DNA of 64,000 bases from Cymodocea nodosa (GCA_036874045.1 JAZBRI010000008.1:4293001-4357000); one strand, 5' to 3'. Counted from the stretch's first letter, positions 48,160 to 60,185 are shown. Notes: generated by a model from the letters alone, not told the origin. A program made the numbers and translations.

Positions 48160-51100
48160 GAGGAAACAACATCAAAATGGATCTTGGATAGTGGAGCATC
48201 AAGTCACATGACCGGACAGAAGAGTCTATTGAAAAATTTTACAAATACCAAGAAAGGAAATGTTACATTTAGAAACAAAAGCAAGGATAAAATCATAGGT
48301 ATGGGCAATGCTCAAATAACTCCTACTTGTGTTATTTCGAATGTACTATATGTAGAAAACCTAGGATTTAATTTGCTGAGTGTTATAAAACTAACTGATA
48401 ATGGATATTATGTATTATTTGAAGATGATGTATGCAAAATTATTGATAAAAGTACAAATGAACTTAAGTTTATTGCTAAAAGAAAAGGTTCTGTATGTAT
48501 TTTATCTTTACCTACTGGTGTAGTTGATTTAAATTTATGTTTGCTAGCTGAAATTAGTGATGCATATCTGTGGCATAGAAGGATCGAGCTTATAAATATG
48601 AAACTATTACATAAATTATCTAGAAAACATTTAGTGAGAGGTTTACCAAAGATTAAATACTCAAAGGCATGTGTGATGCATGTGAGTTAGGTAAACTTCA
48701 TAAAAACTCTTTTAAATCCAAAACTGATATATCAAGCAAGAGAGTCTTAGAACTTATACATATGGATCTATTTGGGCCAACAAGAATCATGAGTCTTGAT
48801 GGTAAACGGTATGTATTTGTTTTAGTAGATGACTTCTCTAGATACACTTGGGTATACTTTCTAGCATCTAAGACAGAAGTTTTTGAAAAGTTTAAAATGT
48901 TTTGCAATCTTGTTCAAAATGAAGAATGTGTCTATGTTCAAAAACTTAGGAGTGATCATGGTACTGAATTTGATAATGATCAAATGGATAATTACTGTAT
49001 AGATCATGGCATTGATCACATATTTTCTTTTCCAAGAGCATCGTCTCAAAATGGTGTTGTTGAGAGAAAGAATAGATCACTTCAAGAAATGGCCAGAACT
49101 ATGCTAAATGAACATAATTTACCTCAAAATCTTTGGGCTGAAGTAGTAAATACAACTTGTTATATTATTAACAGAAGTCACTTAAGCCCTCTTGTTAATA
49201 AAACTCCTTTTGAAATTATGTTTGATAGGGTTCCAAAAATTTCCTATATGAAACCATTTAGTTGCAAGTGTTTTGTCCTTAACACTAAGGATAAAAGAGA
49301 TAAATTTCAAGCCAAAGCGGATGAAGGAATTTTTGTAGGTTACTCTACTAGAAGTAAAGCCTATAGAGTATATAACAAAACTTCTAGAACTATTGAAGAA
49401 ACCCTCCATGTAAGCTTCAATGAAAATTCTTTTAGAGAATCTCAATCTAAAGTTGATAATGATGATATGATCAATTTTCCAAAAGAATTAGAGATCAATA
49501 GAGAGATTGAAGATTTATTTGAGAAAATCAAAAATATGAACTTAAATGATCAAACTAATGATGAAAGTGATGTATTTTCAAATGTTGATGATAATATTGA
49601 GGGAAATCAGAGAAATTGGCGTTATTCTTCATCACATCCCATCACTCAAGTTATTGATAATATTAATGAGAGAGTTAAAACAAGAGCTTTAGTAAATTTA
49701 AGTAGTATGTGTATGTTTGTTTCTATGGTGGAACCAAGGAATATAGAAGAAGCATTATCTGATGAAAATTGAATAATGGCAATGCAAGAAAAACTAAATC
49801 AATTCATCAGAAATGATGTTTGGGAATTAGTCCTTCCACCAGAACATCAGTCCATAATAGGTACAAAGTAGATCTTTAGAAACAAAACTAATGAGACTAG
49901 TCAAGTTATAAGGAACAAAGCTAGATTAGTTGCATAAGGGTATACACAGGAAGAAGGATTAGATTATGATGAAACATTTGCTCTTGTGGCTAGGTTAAAA
50001 AGTATTAGAATATTATTGGCCTATGCTTGTTATATGGATTTTAAACTATATCAAATGGATGTGAAGAGTACATTTCTAAATGGGTTAATTAATGAAGAAG
50101 TGTATGTAAAACAACCACCTGGATTTGAAGATATTAAAAATCCTGACTATGTATATAAATTGAAGAAAGCCTTATATGGTTTGAAGTAAGCACCTAAATC
50201 GTGGTATGAAAGATTATCTACTTTTCTAATAGAACAAGATTATATCATGGGAAAAGTAGACCATACTCTATTTATCAAGAGAGATGATAAAGATCAGATT
50301 GTTGTTCAAATATATGTGGATGATATAATCTTTGGAGCAACTTCTGAAAAACTGATAAAAATATTTTCTAAAGAGATGGCTAGTTAGTTTGAAATGAGTA
50401 TGATAGGAGAACTTTCATATTTTCTAGGACTTCAAATTAAACAAATGGATAAAGGTATATTTTAAATCAGGAAAAATATGTAGATGAAATACTTAAGAAA
50501 TTTAATTTTAATGATACAAGGATTCGAGGAACTCCTATGAGTACTTCTTTAAAGTTAGATATTAATGACATAGGAAAATCAATAGATTAAAGAAAATATA
50601 GAAGTATGATTGGTTCTTTACTTTATTTGATAGCTAGTAGACCTGATATTATGTTTGTTGTGTGTGCTTGTGCTAGATTTCAATCTAATCCTAAAAAATC
50701 ACACTCAATTGCTATTAAAAAAATATTTAGATATATACAAGGAACTAAAAATTTTGGACTGTATTATTCTAAGGATAGTTCAATAGATCTTATAGGATAT
50801 ACTAATGTTGATAACGCAGGATCTAAATCTGATAGAAAAAGTACTAGTGGCACATGTCGATTATTGGGAAATAATTTGGTGTCATGGTTTAGTAAAAAGC
50901 AAAACTGTGTAGCACTTTCAACCACTAAAGCTAAATATGTTGCTATTGCACTGTGTTGCACTTAGATTCTATGGATAAGGCAAACTTTAGAAGACTTTGG
51001 ATTATCTTATGATACAACTGAGATTTATTGTGATGCAATAAATCTTTCCAAAAATCTTGTATTGCATTCTAGAGCAAAGCTTATAGAGGTTAGACATCAT

Positions 51101-51253
51101 TTTCTAATAGATAACGTAATTAAAGGAAAAATTAAATTAGGATTTGTGTCTAGTAAAAATCAATTAGCTGATATATTTACAAAACCTCTAGATGAAAATA
51201 CATTTTGCAACATAAGATTGAATTTGGGTATTTGTAGGCTATGTGATGTGTAA
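48160..51253 (+). pseudogene. pol of element C, broken
   Basis: Protease DSGASSHMTG (about 48190). Integrase zinc domain: the usual WHRRLGH reads WHRRIEL, so the second zinc histidine is lost; a one-base frame slip follows near 48665, then CDACELGK. Core HMDLFGP, RSDHGTEF and VERKNRS (48755-49080). [13 protein letters not shown] near 50310. RNase H: a TSGTCRLLG block and KLIEVRHHFL (50810-51100), ending at the TAA 51251. Stops: TGA near 49770, TAG near 49869, TAA near 49937, TAA near 50188, TAG near 50386, TAA near 50588 and TAG near 50964, plus a frame change near 50463. It shares more sequence with A1 than with B. Confidence 0.9.
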
Positions 51254-52315
51254 AATGCTTAGACTCCACAAAAGATAAATTTTGTTGATGATGTTGTTTA
51301 CCTCATTGATATTATATACTTATCATAAATAACTAAGTAATATCTAAACTACTGCATAAGATACTATGTATTTATTGTAATATTATAGTAGTATCTTATT
51401 GATTTTAAGTATTTTGTCAAGTTTGATGGTTTTCAAAATTTTAAGTGGAAGTGTAAATGAAAAACATTAAATACTTCTGAAATCCTGAAATTTTGATTAA
51501 ATGTTTTCTTTGGATCAATGACAGTACATATGATCATGCATGAATTTGACTTGATTGATTAAACTTGTAAAATAATTTATATGTAAATCATCTTAAACTT
51601 CTAATCAAAAGTATGAGCTTATTGAAACTGATTCATATTTTCAATAAAATCATAGATGTAAAAATTCTATGAGATTTGCGTTTTATTGCATCTGTATTAA
51701 TGGAATACATATATACTGTGCTTAAAATGAAAAGTGCTTACAAAGTGAAAATCTTTGAGAGTTTATTGATTAGTTTGATCACGAGCCTTTTGTACCTAAG
51801 CAGATAGGTATGTAAGGATTGTTGTTCTGAAAAAGGATTCTTTAAATCTGGCAACCTAAGGTCCTAATCAAATCTGGGATTGTTGACTGAAAGCTCATTA
51901 CACGGGTACATTAGAAAGCTCTTGTATAATTCAAACTTTTCAAACTAACTTTTAAAGAAAATTATCAATATTTACTATTTTGAAAAGAAAAAGTAGAAGA
52001 TTATGTTTTTAATTGCATATATTATAAAGGGAGATGATATTTATGTAGTTATTGTAATCTAACAGATGATAATGTAATTTGAAAGAAAATTATGTGGTTT
52101 TTAAAATATGAAAGATACGTATGTAATTATTGACATCTGAAAGTTTTATTTTTGAGAGGTGAATTTTCACACAAACAATAGAAATAAGCTTAAGTGAACT
52201 TAAGTCAACAAACTTGTTTGTTGAATTAAAAATTAACCCAACGAAGGTGCTTTGTTGAGTTATATATTTCATAATTGATTTAATATGGTTTTGTCATCAT
52301 CAAAAAGGGGGAGAT
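51254..52315 (+). other. Noncoding 3' region of element C with polypurine tract
   Basis: No third ORF. A weak purine run lies near 52026 and the main tract AAAAAGGGGGAGAT at 52302-52315 touches the LTR. TTTGTTGAGTTA-type motifs occur near 52250. Confidence 0.7.
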
Positions 52316-52940
52316 TGTTGAGTATTTTGTTTTGATGATGTGTGTTGAATGAAAGTGATCATATTTGCTCAATTACTATTACTTGTGAAAAGAAATTAAA
52401 AACATCAATTAATACAGAAAAAGCTTATTGATATAAATACTTATCTGTATTGGATCTGAAATTATACTAAGTTAAATAACTAGTCGTTTCATTGCATTAA
52501 TTTCTCATTTAACTAAACGTTAAGTTAACGTGTGTTTTTATTGAAAAACATGATATGTTTTAAAGTTATATTTTCTATATCATGAATAGTGCACGTTTAG
52601 ACAACTCGTTAAGTTAAAGTTTTATTTGTATAGAGATCACGTGACAACTCGTTAAGTTAGAGGCTTAAAGGTTAAATAGGTCATGTGAGAACTCGTTAAG
52701 TTAGAGAGTAAAAGAAGAGATGAACTCGTTACGTTAGTGTTGTACACGTGGTGAATTAAAGGTTACGAATGTTATATTGTATCACGTGAGTTGCACATGT
52801 TTAACTTGTTAAGTTAACATAACTAAATGCGTTGAGTTGCTATATTGAATACTAAGGCAATGCATTAGGTTAGCATTATAAACTTAAGTTGTTATTATTG
52901 CATGTGGTAAAATTCTTATTATAAAAATATTTGTTTATTA

Positions 52941-53092
52941 CTGGTTCGTTGAGTTATCGTAACACCACAAAGCTGGTTCGTTGAGTTAGCATAACACCAC
53001 AGACTTAGTTCATTGAGTTAGCGTAACACCACAGACTTAGTTCGTTGAGTTAGCGTAACACTACAGACTTAGTTCGTTGAGTTAGCTACAGT
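52941..53092 (+). repeat. 32-33 bp minisatellite in the C LTR, five copies
   Basis: Each unit contains GTTCGTTGAGTTAGCGTAAC followed by ACCACAGACTTA. The C fragment near 20085-20210 has only two diverged units, so the array expanded after those copies split. Confidence 0.88.
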
Positions 53093-53402
53093 ACTTGTCA
53101 CGTGAGTTGTCACATGAGGAACTAGTTAAGTTAGAAATGTTAAGTTATATATCTACTTGTGTTACTCGTTTAGTTAACATTAAAGTAACAACTTCTTATT
53201 ATACTTAATGAAAAATTTTTGGACGAGAAAGTTTATTTTGTAGGAAATTTTTCAGAGATCTAGGACTGATGATTAAAGAAAATTTGAAATGTAAACATGG
53301 GTCAGAACGTGTGTATTTTGATGAAGGAAAGAGAGAAGACGTAAAGAAGTGGAAGACTGGTAGTGATTAAATGTGGAGGATATGTATGAAATGAAGATAT
53401 AG

Positions 53403-53410
53403 TATAAAAG
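53403..53410 (+). promoter_or_regulatory. TATA box of the C LTR
   Basis: TATAAAAG in a GTATAAAAGGCATAG context, about 520 bases before the LTR end; kept in the fragment at 20522. Confidence 0.65.
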
Positions 53411-53922
53411 GCATAGAATTCTCGTTGATCAGTTATCCCTGTACACCAAACAAAAAATCTTTTCAAGGATCAAACACACCTTTCGGGGAAAAGCTCTCAG
53501 GTGGAAGAAAATTCAGTGAAGTAGAAAAAGGTAAGATTTATGTCACTTAAGATCTGAAGTATTAGAAGAAAGCAAATTCGGTGAAGTAGAGAAAGTCAGA
53601 TATTCGTCACTAAAAATTGCTAAAGAAGAAAAAGAAGAAGAAGAAGAAAGATCTCAAACAGGGAGAAATGTTTTAAATTCCACACATTAGTTTTCTCTGT
53701 TTGTAGTTATGAAATTGTATAGATGAAACATGGTATCGATATATAATTGTATCTACAATTTCTGAGGAGAATTGAATTGTATATTGTAATTGAAACCTTG
53801 AATAAAAATGATTTTATGAAAACAGTGTCCTGACTTGTTTTTGAGTTTTGAAGTTTCAATTATAATTGAAAATGTTGAAATACATAATTCACCCCCCTCT
53901 TATGTAGCCGTACGATCCTACA

Positions 53923-54997
53923 AATAGTTCTACAGATTCCATAGAAGAAGAGGGAACTCTTCAAGAATTCATGGACAGTTTAAAAAAGAAGAGTGTGGAT
54001 AGTGTGGCCGACTCTCCACCAAATATAAGAGCTGAAGAACAGGAATCTATAGATAATTTATCTTTTCAGCAATAGCAACAATAACAAACTAAAGAATTTG
54101 AAGAAGAAGCCCCTATGGAGAAATTAGTGCAATTTCTTGACCCTTCTACAGCAACAATGTTGAATGAAATTCATTTTTGGAGTTAGGAAGCATACAACAA
54201 ATATCAAGAAATAAGGGGGCATGATATTTTATATAGTAGGCCAGTTGACTAGATTGGAATGGATGAAATAAGAGATTTATTTGAATTCTAGGGCCTACTA
54301 GAATTAATTTCAAAGTCTAACGGGCATATAGTTTATGAAAATTTAGTGCCCAGCTTTTATGCCAATTTGAGAGAAGAAAATGAGATTTTAATTTCAAATG
54401 TGGAGGAAGTAAATATCTAGATAACACTCGAGCTTCTCCACAATTTATTTAGACTCAAGAATGAAGGAATTGACATTCTTAAAGAAACAACTACAGTGGA
54501 ATGGATTGAACGAGAAATTAAACAATGCATAACCATTAATCATAGTGTGACACTACTCAATAGAATGAAGCACTTAAAAGGAAAGGCACATGTGGTGGTG
54601 ACTATAGTAGTGAAAACTATTTATCAAAGATAAGGCTACGATATAGAACTTAGTTAATTTGTTAAGTGGGCTACATATATAGTTGTAAATAAAATTCATG
54701 TAAATTGGTGCAATGTATTTACCTCCAAGCTCAAAGTAGTAAAGAAAAAAATTATTCTATGGAGATATGATTCCACTACTAATGGTGGAAAGGATAAACT
54801 TCACGAAATAGACATCAAAAAGGATGAGATCTAAAGCAATTTCAGTGAAAGAGTATAGAAATTATATTACTACTGACATTGCTAATATAGCTAGACCTAT
54901 TGAAGAAACTACAAGAGCTTTAAAATGTATAAATCAATTAGAATTACAATTAGAAAATCTCCAAAAGGAAGTTGAGTTAAAGAGGGAGAATGACTAA
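53923..54997 (+). pseudogene. Third ORF of element F, C-terminal part, FYANL-type domain
   Basis: Starts abruptly where the C LTR ends. In one main frame it shows an acidic start, glutamine-rich stops (CAA/CAG to TAA/TAG near 54074), then ILYSRPVD-GMDEIRDLFEF, LVPSFYANLREE, ISNVEEV, LFRLKNEGI, LLNRMKHLKGKA, NKIHVNW-VF-SKL, and a C-terminal coiled coil (QLELQLENLQKEVEL). The order and many residues match the A1 third ORF at 17040-17700, but the sequences have diverged far. Stops are mostly transitions; one frame change lies near 54780. Function unknown. Confidence 0.65.
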
Positions 54998-55579
54998 ACT
55001 TGTAATGTACAATGATTGAATCCTTTGTAATTCAAAATAATATATATATATATATATATGAATGTTTGACAATCAATATGATGTTGAAACTTTATGATTG
55101 TGAATGACTAAAGTAATACAAAGTTGTATTGAAATTTTGAATATATATACATTTGTTTGAAGTATTATAGTACTATTCAAAATTATGATTGTAAATGATG
55201 TGATTAAATGCTAGGTGATTTGAAAAACATATAAATGTATTTACATGTTGAAGAGAAAATTTTGTTTTTTGTATAACAGTAAATAGGCTATGAATTGAAT
55301 ATACACATGTATGTTTGAAATTAACTAAGTTTGATTGAGTAAAACATCTGAGTACTGAATTAATTACAGGAATGATGTATTTAATTATTATGATAGTGAT
55401 TTTTCCATTATCAACATGAATTAATTGCATGAAGGACTATGTATTTAATTGTATTCATGTTGATAATATATAGGAAAGAAAGATAGACATTAATATGAGA
55501 AGCAGGTTTCTTAAGAAAATTTGCTTGAGTGTTAACTCAACGAAGTTAGTTTGTTAAGTTAACCTTAACTATACAAAGC
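54998..55579 (+). other. Noncoding 3' part of element F
   Basis: Contains an AT repeat (about 55043-55069) and, near 55535-55560, AACTCAACGAAGTTAG and TTTGTTAAGTTAAC, the C-type LTR motif. No polypurine tract lies directly before the A2 LTR, so that LTR is a separate insertion. Confidence 0.5.
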
Positions 55580-56825
55580 TGTTATTAGGAATTTTGTTTT
55601 GATGATATATGCTTTATTAAAGTTTTTAAATAAGTCTAAATAATATTCTCTAAGTATAATTGTCACGTAATTAAATGTTAATAGGTTATCGGAAAGTTTC
55701 ATTTAAAATTTCAAATAGTTAACTTTCAGATAGTTAGATTTTTGAATAGTTAAAGTTTTCAGATGGTTAGAATTTCAGATAGTTAAACTTTTAGATAGTT
55801 AACATTTTGATTTAGTCGAAGAGTTATGTTAAAAACTCATATAGTTAAGTTATCTACATGTGTATTTTTAATGTTTTAAGTTATCACGTGTTTTCCATGT
55901 GCATTCGGTAATGAAAATCGAAGAGTTAGATAACTGTTCGAGTTTTTATATGCATGGATAGATAACTGTTTGAGTTTTATAAAATGATTAACGAATAGAT
56001 AAGTTTTCCTTGTTTAGTCATGTGTTTTGTAGGTGCAAAAACTCGAAGAGTTATAGATAAGTGTTCGAGTTTTTTATACAGGACTTAAAGGACAAGTGTT
56101 CAACTAAAATGAAGAGTTAGAAGATGTTCTACAAGACTCCAAGAAGATAAAGTTTCGGTGAATCTACGAGTGGAGATCGTGGAAATTCAAAATGATAGTG
56201 GAGAAAGTGGAAATTCAAAAAGATAGTAATTTGTATTAAAGAAAAAAATTAGTACTTGGATTATGGATTAAGTGGTTGAACATATTGAATGTGAAGACAT
56301 AGTTCAACTACAAATAGAGAGTACGAGCTACATTACAATAAGGATCCCAATCTCAAAATCCAAGTTTAAATATTCAATTCAGATCCCTAACTGAAAAGTT
56401 AAGTTTGAATATTCATATCTAGAAAAATTCTCCAAAATCAAAAGAAGTTCGAAATTCCAAGCAATTTCAGAAAAGGAGCTGCAAATGCAAGAAGTCTGGA
56501 AATTCGACAACTAGAGAAGAAGAGATACAGAAGCTGAGCAAAAAGAAGGAAAGGAGCTACGTGCATAAAGATTAGGTTTTATACAATTCGAAATTAGTTT
56601 TGAATAATGACATCATTTTTCTATTTGAATTGTATATCAAACATTATTGTATCAAAACTGTCAAGAAGGGAATTGAGCTGAAAAGATATTGTAAATTCTA
56701 TCTTTAAAGTTTATAAAGAATAGAATTTTATTTATGAGTGTTTTGTGCTCTTGTTTTATCCGCTAGTAATTTTAATTGCTAAAGACACAATTGCACCCCC
56801 CCTCTTGTGATACAACGATCCTACA
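55580..56825 (+). repeat. 5' LTR of element A2
   Basis: About 1246 bp, alignable with the A1 3' LTR. It starts TGTTATTAGGAATT, with a 3-base TTA duplication, and ends GATCCTACA. It holds a fine A-type palindrome at 55918-55941 (TCGAAGAGTTA, 2-base spacer, TAACTGTTCGA) and CACGTG near 55884. The primer site ACTAGTATCAGAG follows at 56826. Confidence 0.9.
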
Positions 56826-56920
56826 ACTAGTATCAGAGTACTTTATCATAATTAAGAGCTTTCATTTCTCTATTTGGGAATCAGTTTTTCCTGTCATTTA
56901 CTCAGAATCATCTATTTAAA

Positions 56921-57516
56921 ATGGATAATACTGAAATCTTAGTTATGACTGAAGGACAGACCACTAATCGTCCTCCTATGTTCGAAGGTAGTAATTATAG
57001 CTACTAAAAATATAAAATGAAAGTATTCTTTCAGTCAATTGATTTCAAACTATGGCACATAATTAGCAATCCTATAGTGTTAGTTACGACTCCATATGAT
57101 ACTTGGACTTTTGATGAAAAGGAGCGAATGACACTCAATGCTAAAGGTTTAAACATCTTGTTTTGTGCTTTAGCTCATGATTAATTTAACAAAGTTTCTG
57201 CATATCAAATTATATATGAGATATGGCATGCATTAGAAGTTGCCAATGAAGGTACTAACTAGGTCAAGGAATCTAAGATTAATATGTTAGTACATAAATA
57301 TGAGCTTTTTAAAATGCATTAAAATGAATGAATCTCTGATATGTTTTCCCATTTTCTTGAGATTGTAAACTCACTAAAATCTTTAGGCAAGAAATTCGAG
57401 GAAAAAGACTTGGTAAGAAAGTTCCTTAGATCTTTAACTAAAATTTGGGCTCAAAAGATAACATCTATTGAAGAGTCCAAAGATTTAAATACATATACTC
57501 TCGATGATCTCATAGG
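56921..57516 (+). pseudogene. gag of element A2, N-terminal part
   Basis: Nearly the same as A1 gag from 177, starting at ATG 56921. TAA near 57006 and 57182, TAG near 57259, TAA near 57318 and TGA near 57329 break it. It ends at 57516, where a reversed B-like LTR begins; the zinc knuckle that should follow is missing. Confidence 0.82.
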
Positions 57517-58120
57517 TGTTAGGACCTTATGGCTTACCAAAGGGGGGGGTGAATGGTAATAAATTGTTTCTTTAGCTTTTTAATGGTAGATTGATATAAA
57601 GAATTAGCAAGCACACGATAAAAGAAAACACACACAGATGTTAGGTGGTTCACCACTAACGGCTAGTCCACCCCCAAGGGATACTTAGGCTTCACTAAAC
57701 TTTCACAAACTTACAATCACTTGCTTTAAGGTTAAAGCAAGAACCAACCATTCACTTGAGCTTTCTTGTCGTAGCTCCAACCAATCTTTCTCTAAAGTTT
57801 TGATCTGTGTACTTCAGTAAACACTAGCTTGAAAGTATCAAAGTTGAGTGCGTGATGAGCTTCTGAAATTGAGTCTATAAATGTTGAAGATGATTTGATC
57901 TTTAAGGCTTTCTTCTGTTGAGCTTAGTGTAAATATATGTATGAGCAAAAGCTAAGCTAATTCTATTGTCTGTAGCTTATATATATACTAAACATGTGTA
58001 GCGATCATATTTTTCTTCCAACGGATGTCTTCTGCTGTACTTGATCAGATTTCAGTCCCAAATATGGTAAGTTACCGTTTAGGAAGATATTTCAAGATAT
58101 CCTTCTGATTTTCTCAACCT
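57517..58120 (-). repeat. Reversed, truncated B-like LTR inside A2 gag
   Basis: Starts TGTTAGGACC (complement of a B-type LTR end). It includes GGTGGTTCACCACTAACGGC and CTAGTCCACCCCCAAGG, and near 58005-58070 the complements of the B region around 8650-8760. The far half is missing; it joins A2 gag at the position matching A1 1332, with about 557 bp of gag lost. Confidence 0.75.
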
Positions 58121-58970
58121 TAGAAGGAAAGAACACTAGGAAAATGCTAGATGAATTTGAAAATAAGATTGATTTTCTGAACTCTATGTTAAATAAATTT
58201 AAAGAAGAAAATCGAAAGCATGCACAAGAAATTTTAAAGTTTACTGCAATAGAAAAAAAATTGCATGCTAATTATGAAAATTTAATTACTGATAAAAAGA
58301 AGATGATCTGTGAAATTGAAAAACTGAAACTGACTATTACTGATTTAAATTCAGAAATTGATATGTTAAAGATTAAGGTCTACGATCAAAAGACTATATT
58401 AAGTAAATGGAATAATAGTCAAATTATAACAAATGAACTTAGTAGTAAAATATCAAATGTAGAAAAACATGGTATTGGTTTACACGATGCATCTTTTGAA
58501 AATTATATTGCATGATGGTACTTCTAAAAATAATGTCTTTATTTCTAGTACTAAGAGTAGTAAGAGAAAAACTATTATGTGTGTGATTAAAAAGGGAGAT
58601 AAATATGTGCAAATTGAAAAAATGTAGCATATAAATGATAGCGCACGATGCAAGAATTTCAAAAGAAATTTTCAGAAAAATCAAGCTAAGTCATTTAAGA
58701 ATTTTAATATTTTTGATTAGTTTTCTTTATATTTAAAAAATATTGGATATTGGAATCAACAATCAAATAATGTCAGAAATGAAAATTTCAACTCTAGTTT
58801 ACATAGAGATAAATGTTCTGATAATTATAACACTAAGAGAAATAAACACAAGAATAATTATCAGAAAATAGATACGTTGAAGTTTAAAAATATTGATTAT
58901 TTTGATATGACTCTCTCTAAAATTCTTGGGCCCACTCAGAAATGGGTTCCAAGAGATAAAATCTCTTCTT
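58121..58970 (+). pseudogene. gag of element A2, coiled-coil tail
   Basis: Matches A1 1332-2180: a lysine/glutamate-rich coiled coil (58144-58515) followed by broken tail sequence and the WVPRDKISS-like gag end with a TAA near 58970. Confidence 0.75.
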
Positions 58971-58983
58971 AATTGTTTTGTAG

Positions 58984-59227
58984 GTACAAAAATCAAAATG
59001 GATAATGGATAGTGGAGCATTCAGCCATGTGACTGGAGATATACGATTACTTACAAAAGTAACAAAGACCAAGAATGGACAACTTACCTTTGGAAATAAA
59101 AGCAAAACAAATATCCTTGGGTTTGCAAGGTTTAGGTAACTGAAAAATGTTTTATAAATGATGTCTTATTAGTGGAAAACTTAAGTTTTAATTTATTAAG
59201 TGTTCCTGTTTTAATGAAGTTTTACAG
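58984..59227 (+). pseudogene. Protease start of A2 pol, truncated
   Basis: KSKWIMDSGAFSHVTGD marks the copia protease (active-site DSGA kept, downstream motif changed). A one-base deletion near 59126 shifts frame. The sequence stops at about 59227, where a gypsy LTR starts. Confidence 0.8.
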
Positions 59228-60185
59228 TGCCTGACAACCATTGTGAGAAGTGATTGCGTCGTGGGAAGGGAAGCCATTTTCACCAAGCGCTGACTCATAT
59301 CTCAGGAGAACGTAAAGCTTCTAGCCTTAGTTTAGGGTTGATGCCAGTATGCTGAAGAGGAGATTATCTTGCAATTCTGGACTCGCGATTCTATAGGGAG
59401 AGGAGACAGAATTGTAAGTGGTTTAATTTTCAGTGGTGTAATCGCGTCGCATGTAGTGATGGAAGTTTTTACTATCGATAGAGATTACTGTTACATTTCC
59501 CCTTTCGCCCATTTTCATGATTATATCAAAACAAAAATACCAAAAACAACTTATATGTGTTTATAGTTAGTATTTGAGTGTTGTATTGTTTGTTTTGTAT
59601 CGTGATTAATGTTATCATTGTTAGTGTTTTGAATGTTTTATGTTTGTTTAATTTAGAAAATAGAAAATAGTTTTACAGTTTACTGAATTAAATCGTTCCT
59701 AATACCTAAAGATTTTAATGGTTACTATTTGAAATATCTGAATGTTAGTGTTGTTGAATGATAAATCTAAAATTAACTAGCATTAAAGAGCTTAATTGAT
59801 GTTATTTACAATCTGTGGAACCGCCCAATGGTTGGTCGAATTCCTCTGTAAATAGTAGTATTAAACTGGATAGATAGCTTCGTTGAGTTACTTCAATTCC
59901 ACAAGGTTAGTTTGTTGAGTTAGCTATAACTCAACGGAGTGCTTACTGAATATATAAATTTCATTATTAAAAACGGAACAGTACACAATTCTACCTCAAT
60001 TCTCTATGGGATCGACCTGTACTTGCACACAAATATAATATACACTGTGCACTTGCAGTTAAAATAAAATTGGAATTAATATCTAATTTGTGTGAAAGAT
60101 TGTTTGTTGACTTCTAAAAAGGAATTACTAATAAGCATAAAGATAAATTAACTAAGTTACAAATGGAAGTTAACAAACCCAAACA
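59228..60185 (+). repeat. Gypsy G2 5' LTR, first half missing
   Basis: Matches the reverse complement of 46050-45025 and ends AAACA before the primer site. The first roughly 860 bp of the LTR are absent and the break is joined to A2. GGGATCGACCTGTACTTGC is near 60011. The frame at 59369-59566 is not a gene. Confidence 0.82.

Larger units (their letters stand above)
46911..53922 (+). mobile_element. Copia element C (Sirevirus-like), 5'-truncated
   Basis: Holds the C-terminal half of gag, all of pol and a 3' LTR. The 5' LTR, primer site and first half of gag are absent; gypsy G3 abuts at 46910. The sequence after the LTR (53923 onward) is the interior of another element, F, so C appears to have inserted into F. 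Confidence 0.88.
52316..53922 (+). repeat. 3' LTR of element C
   Basis: 1607 bp, starting TGTTGAGTATTTTG and ending GATCCTACA. It has repeated AACTCGTTAAGTTA motifs (52605-52735), a 32-33 bp minisatellite (52941-53092), CACGTG at about 52637, 52743, 52783 and 53098, and a TATA box near 53403. Confidence 0.9.
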
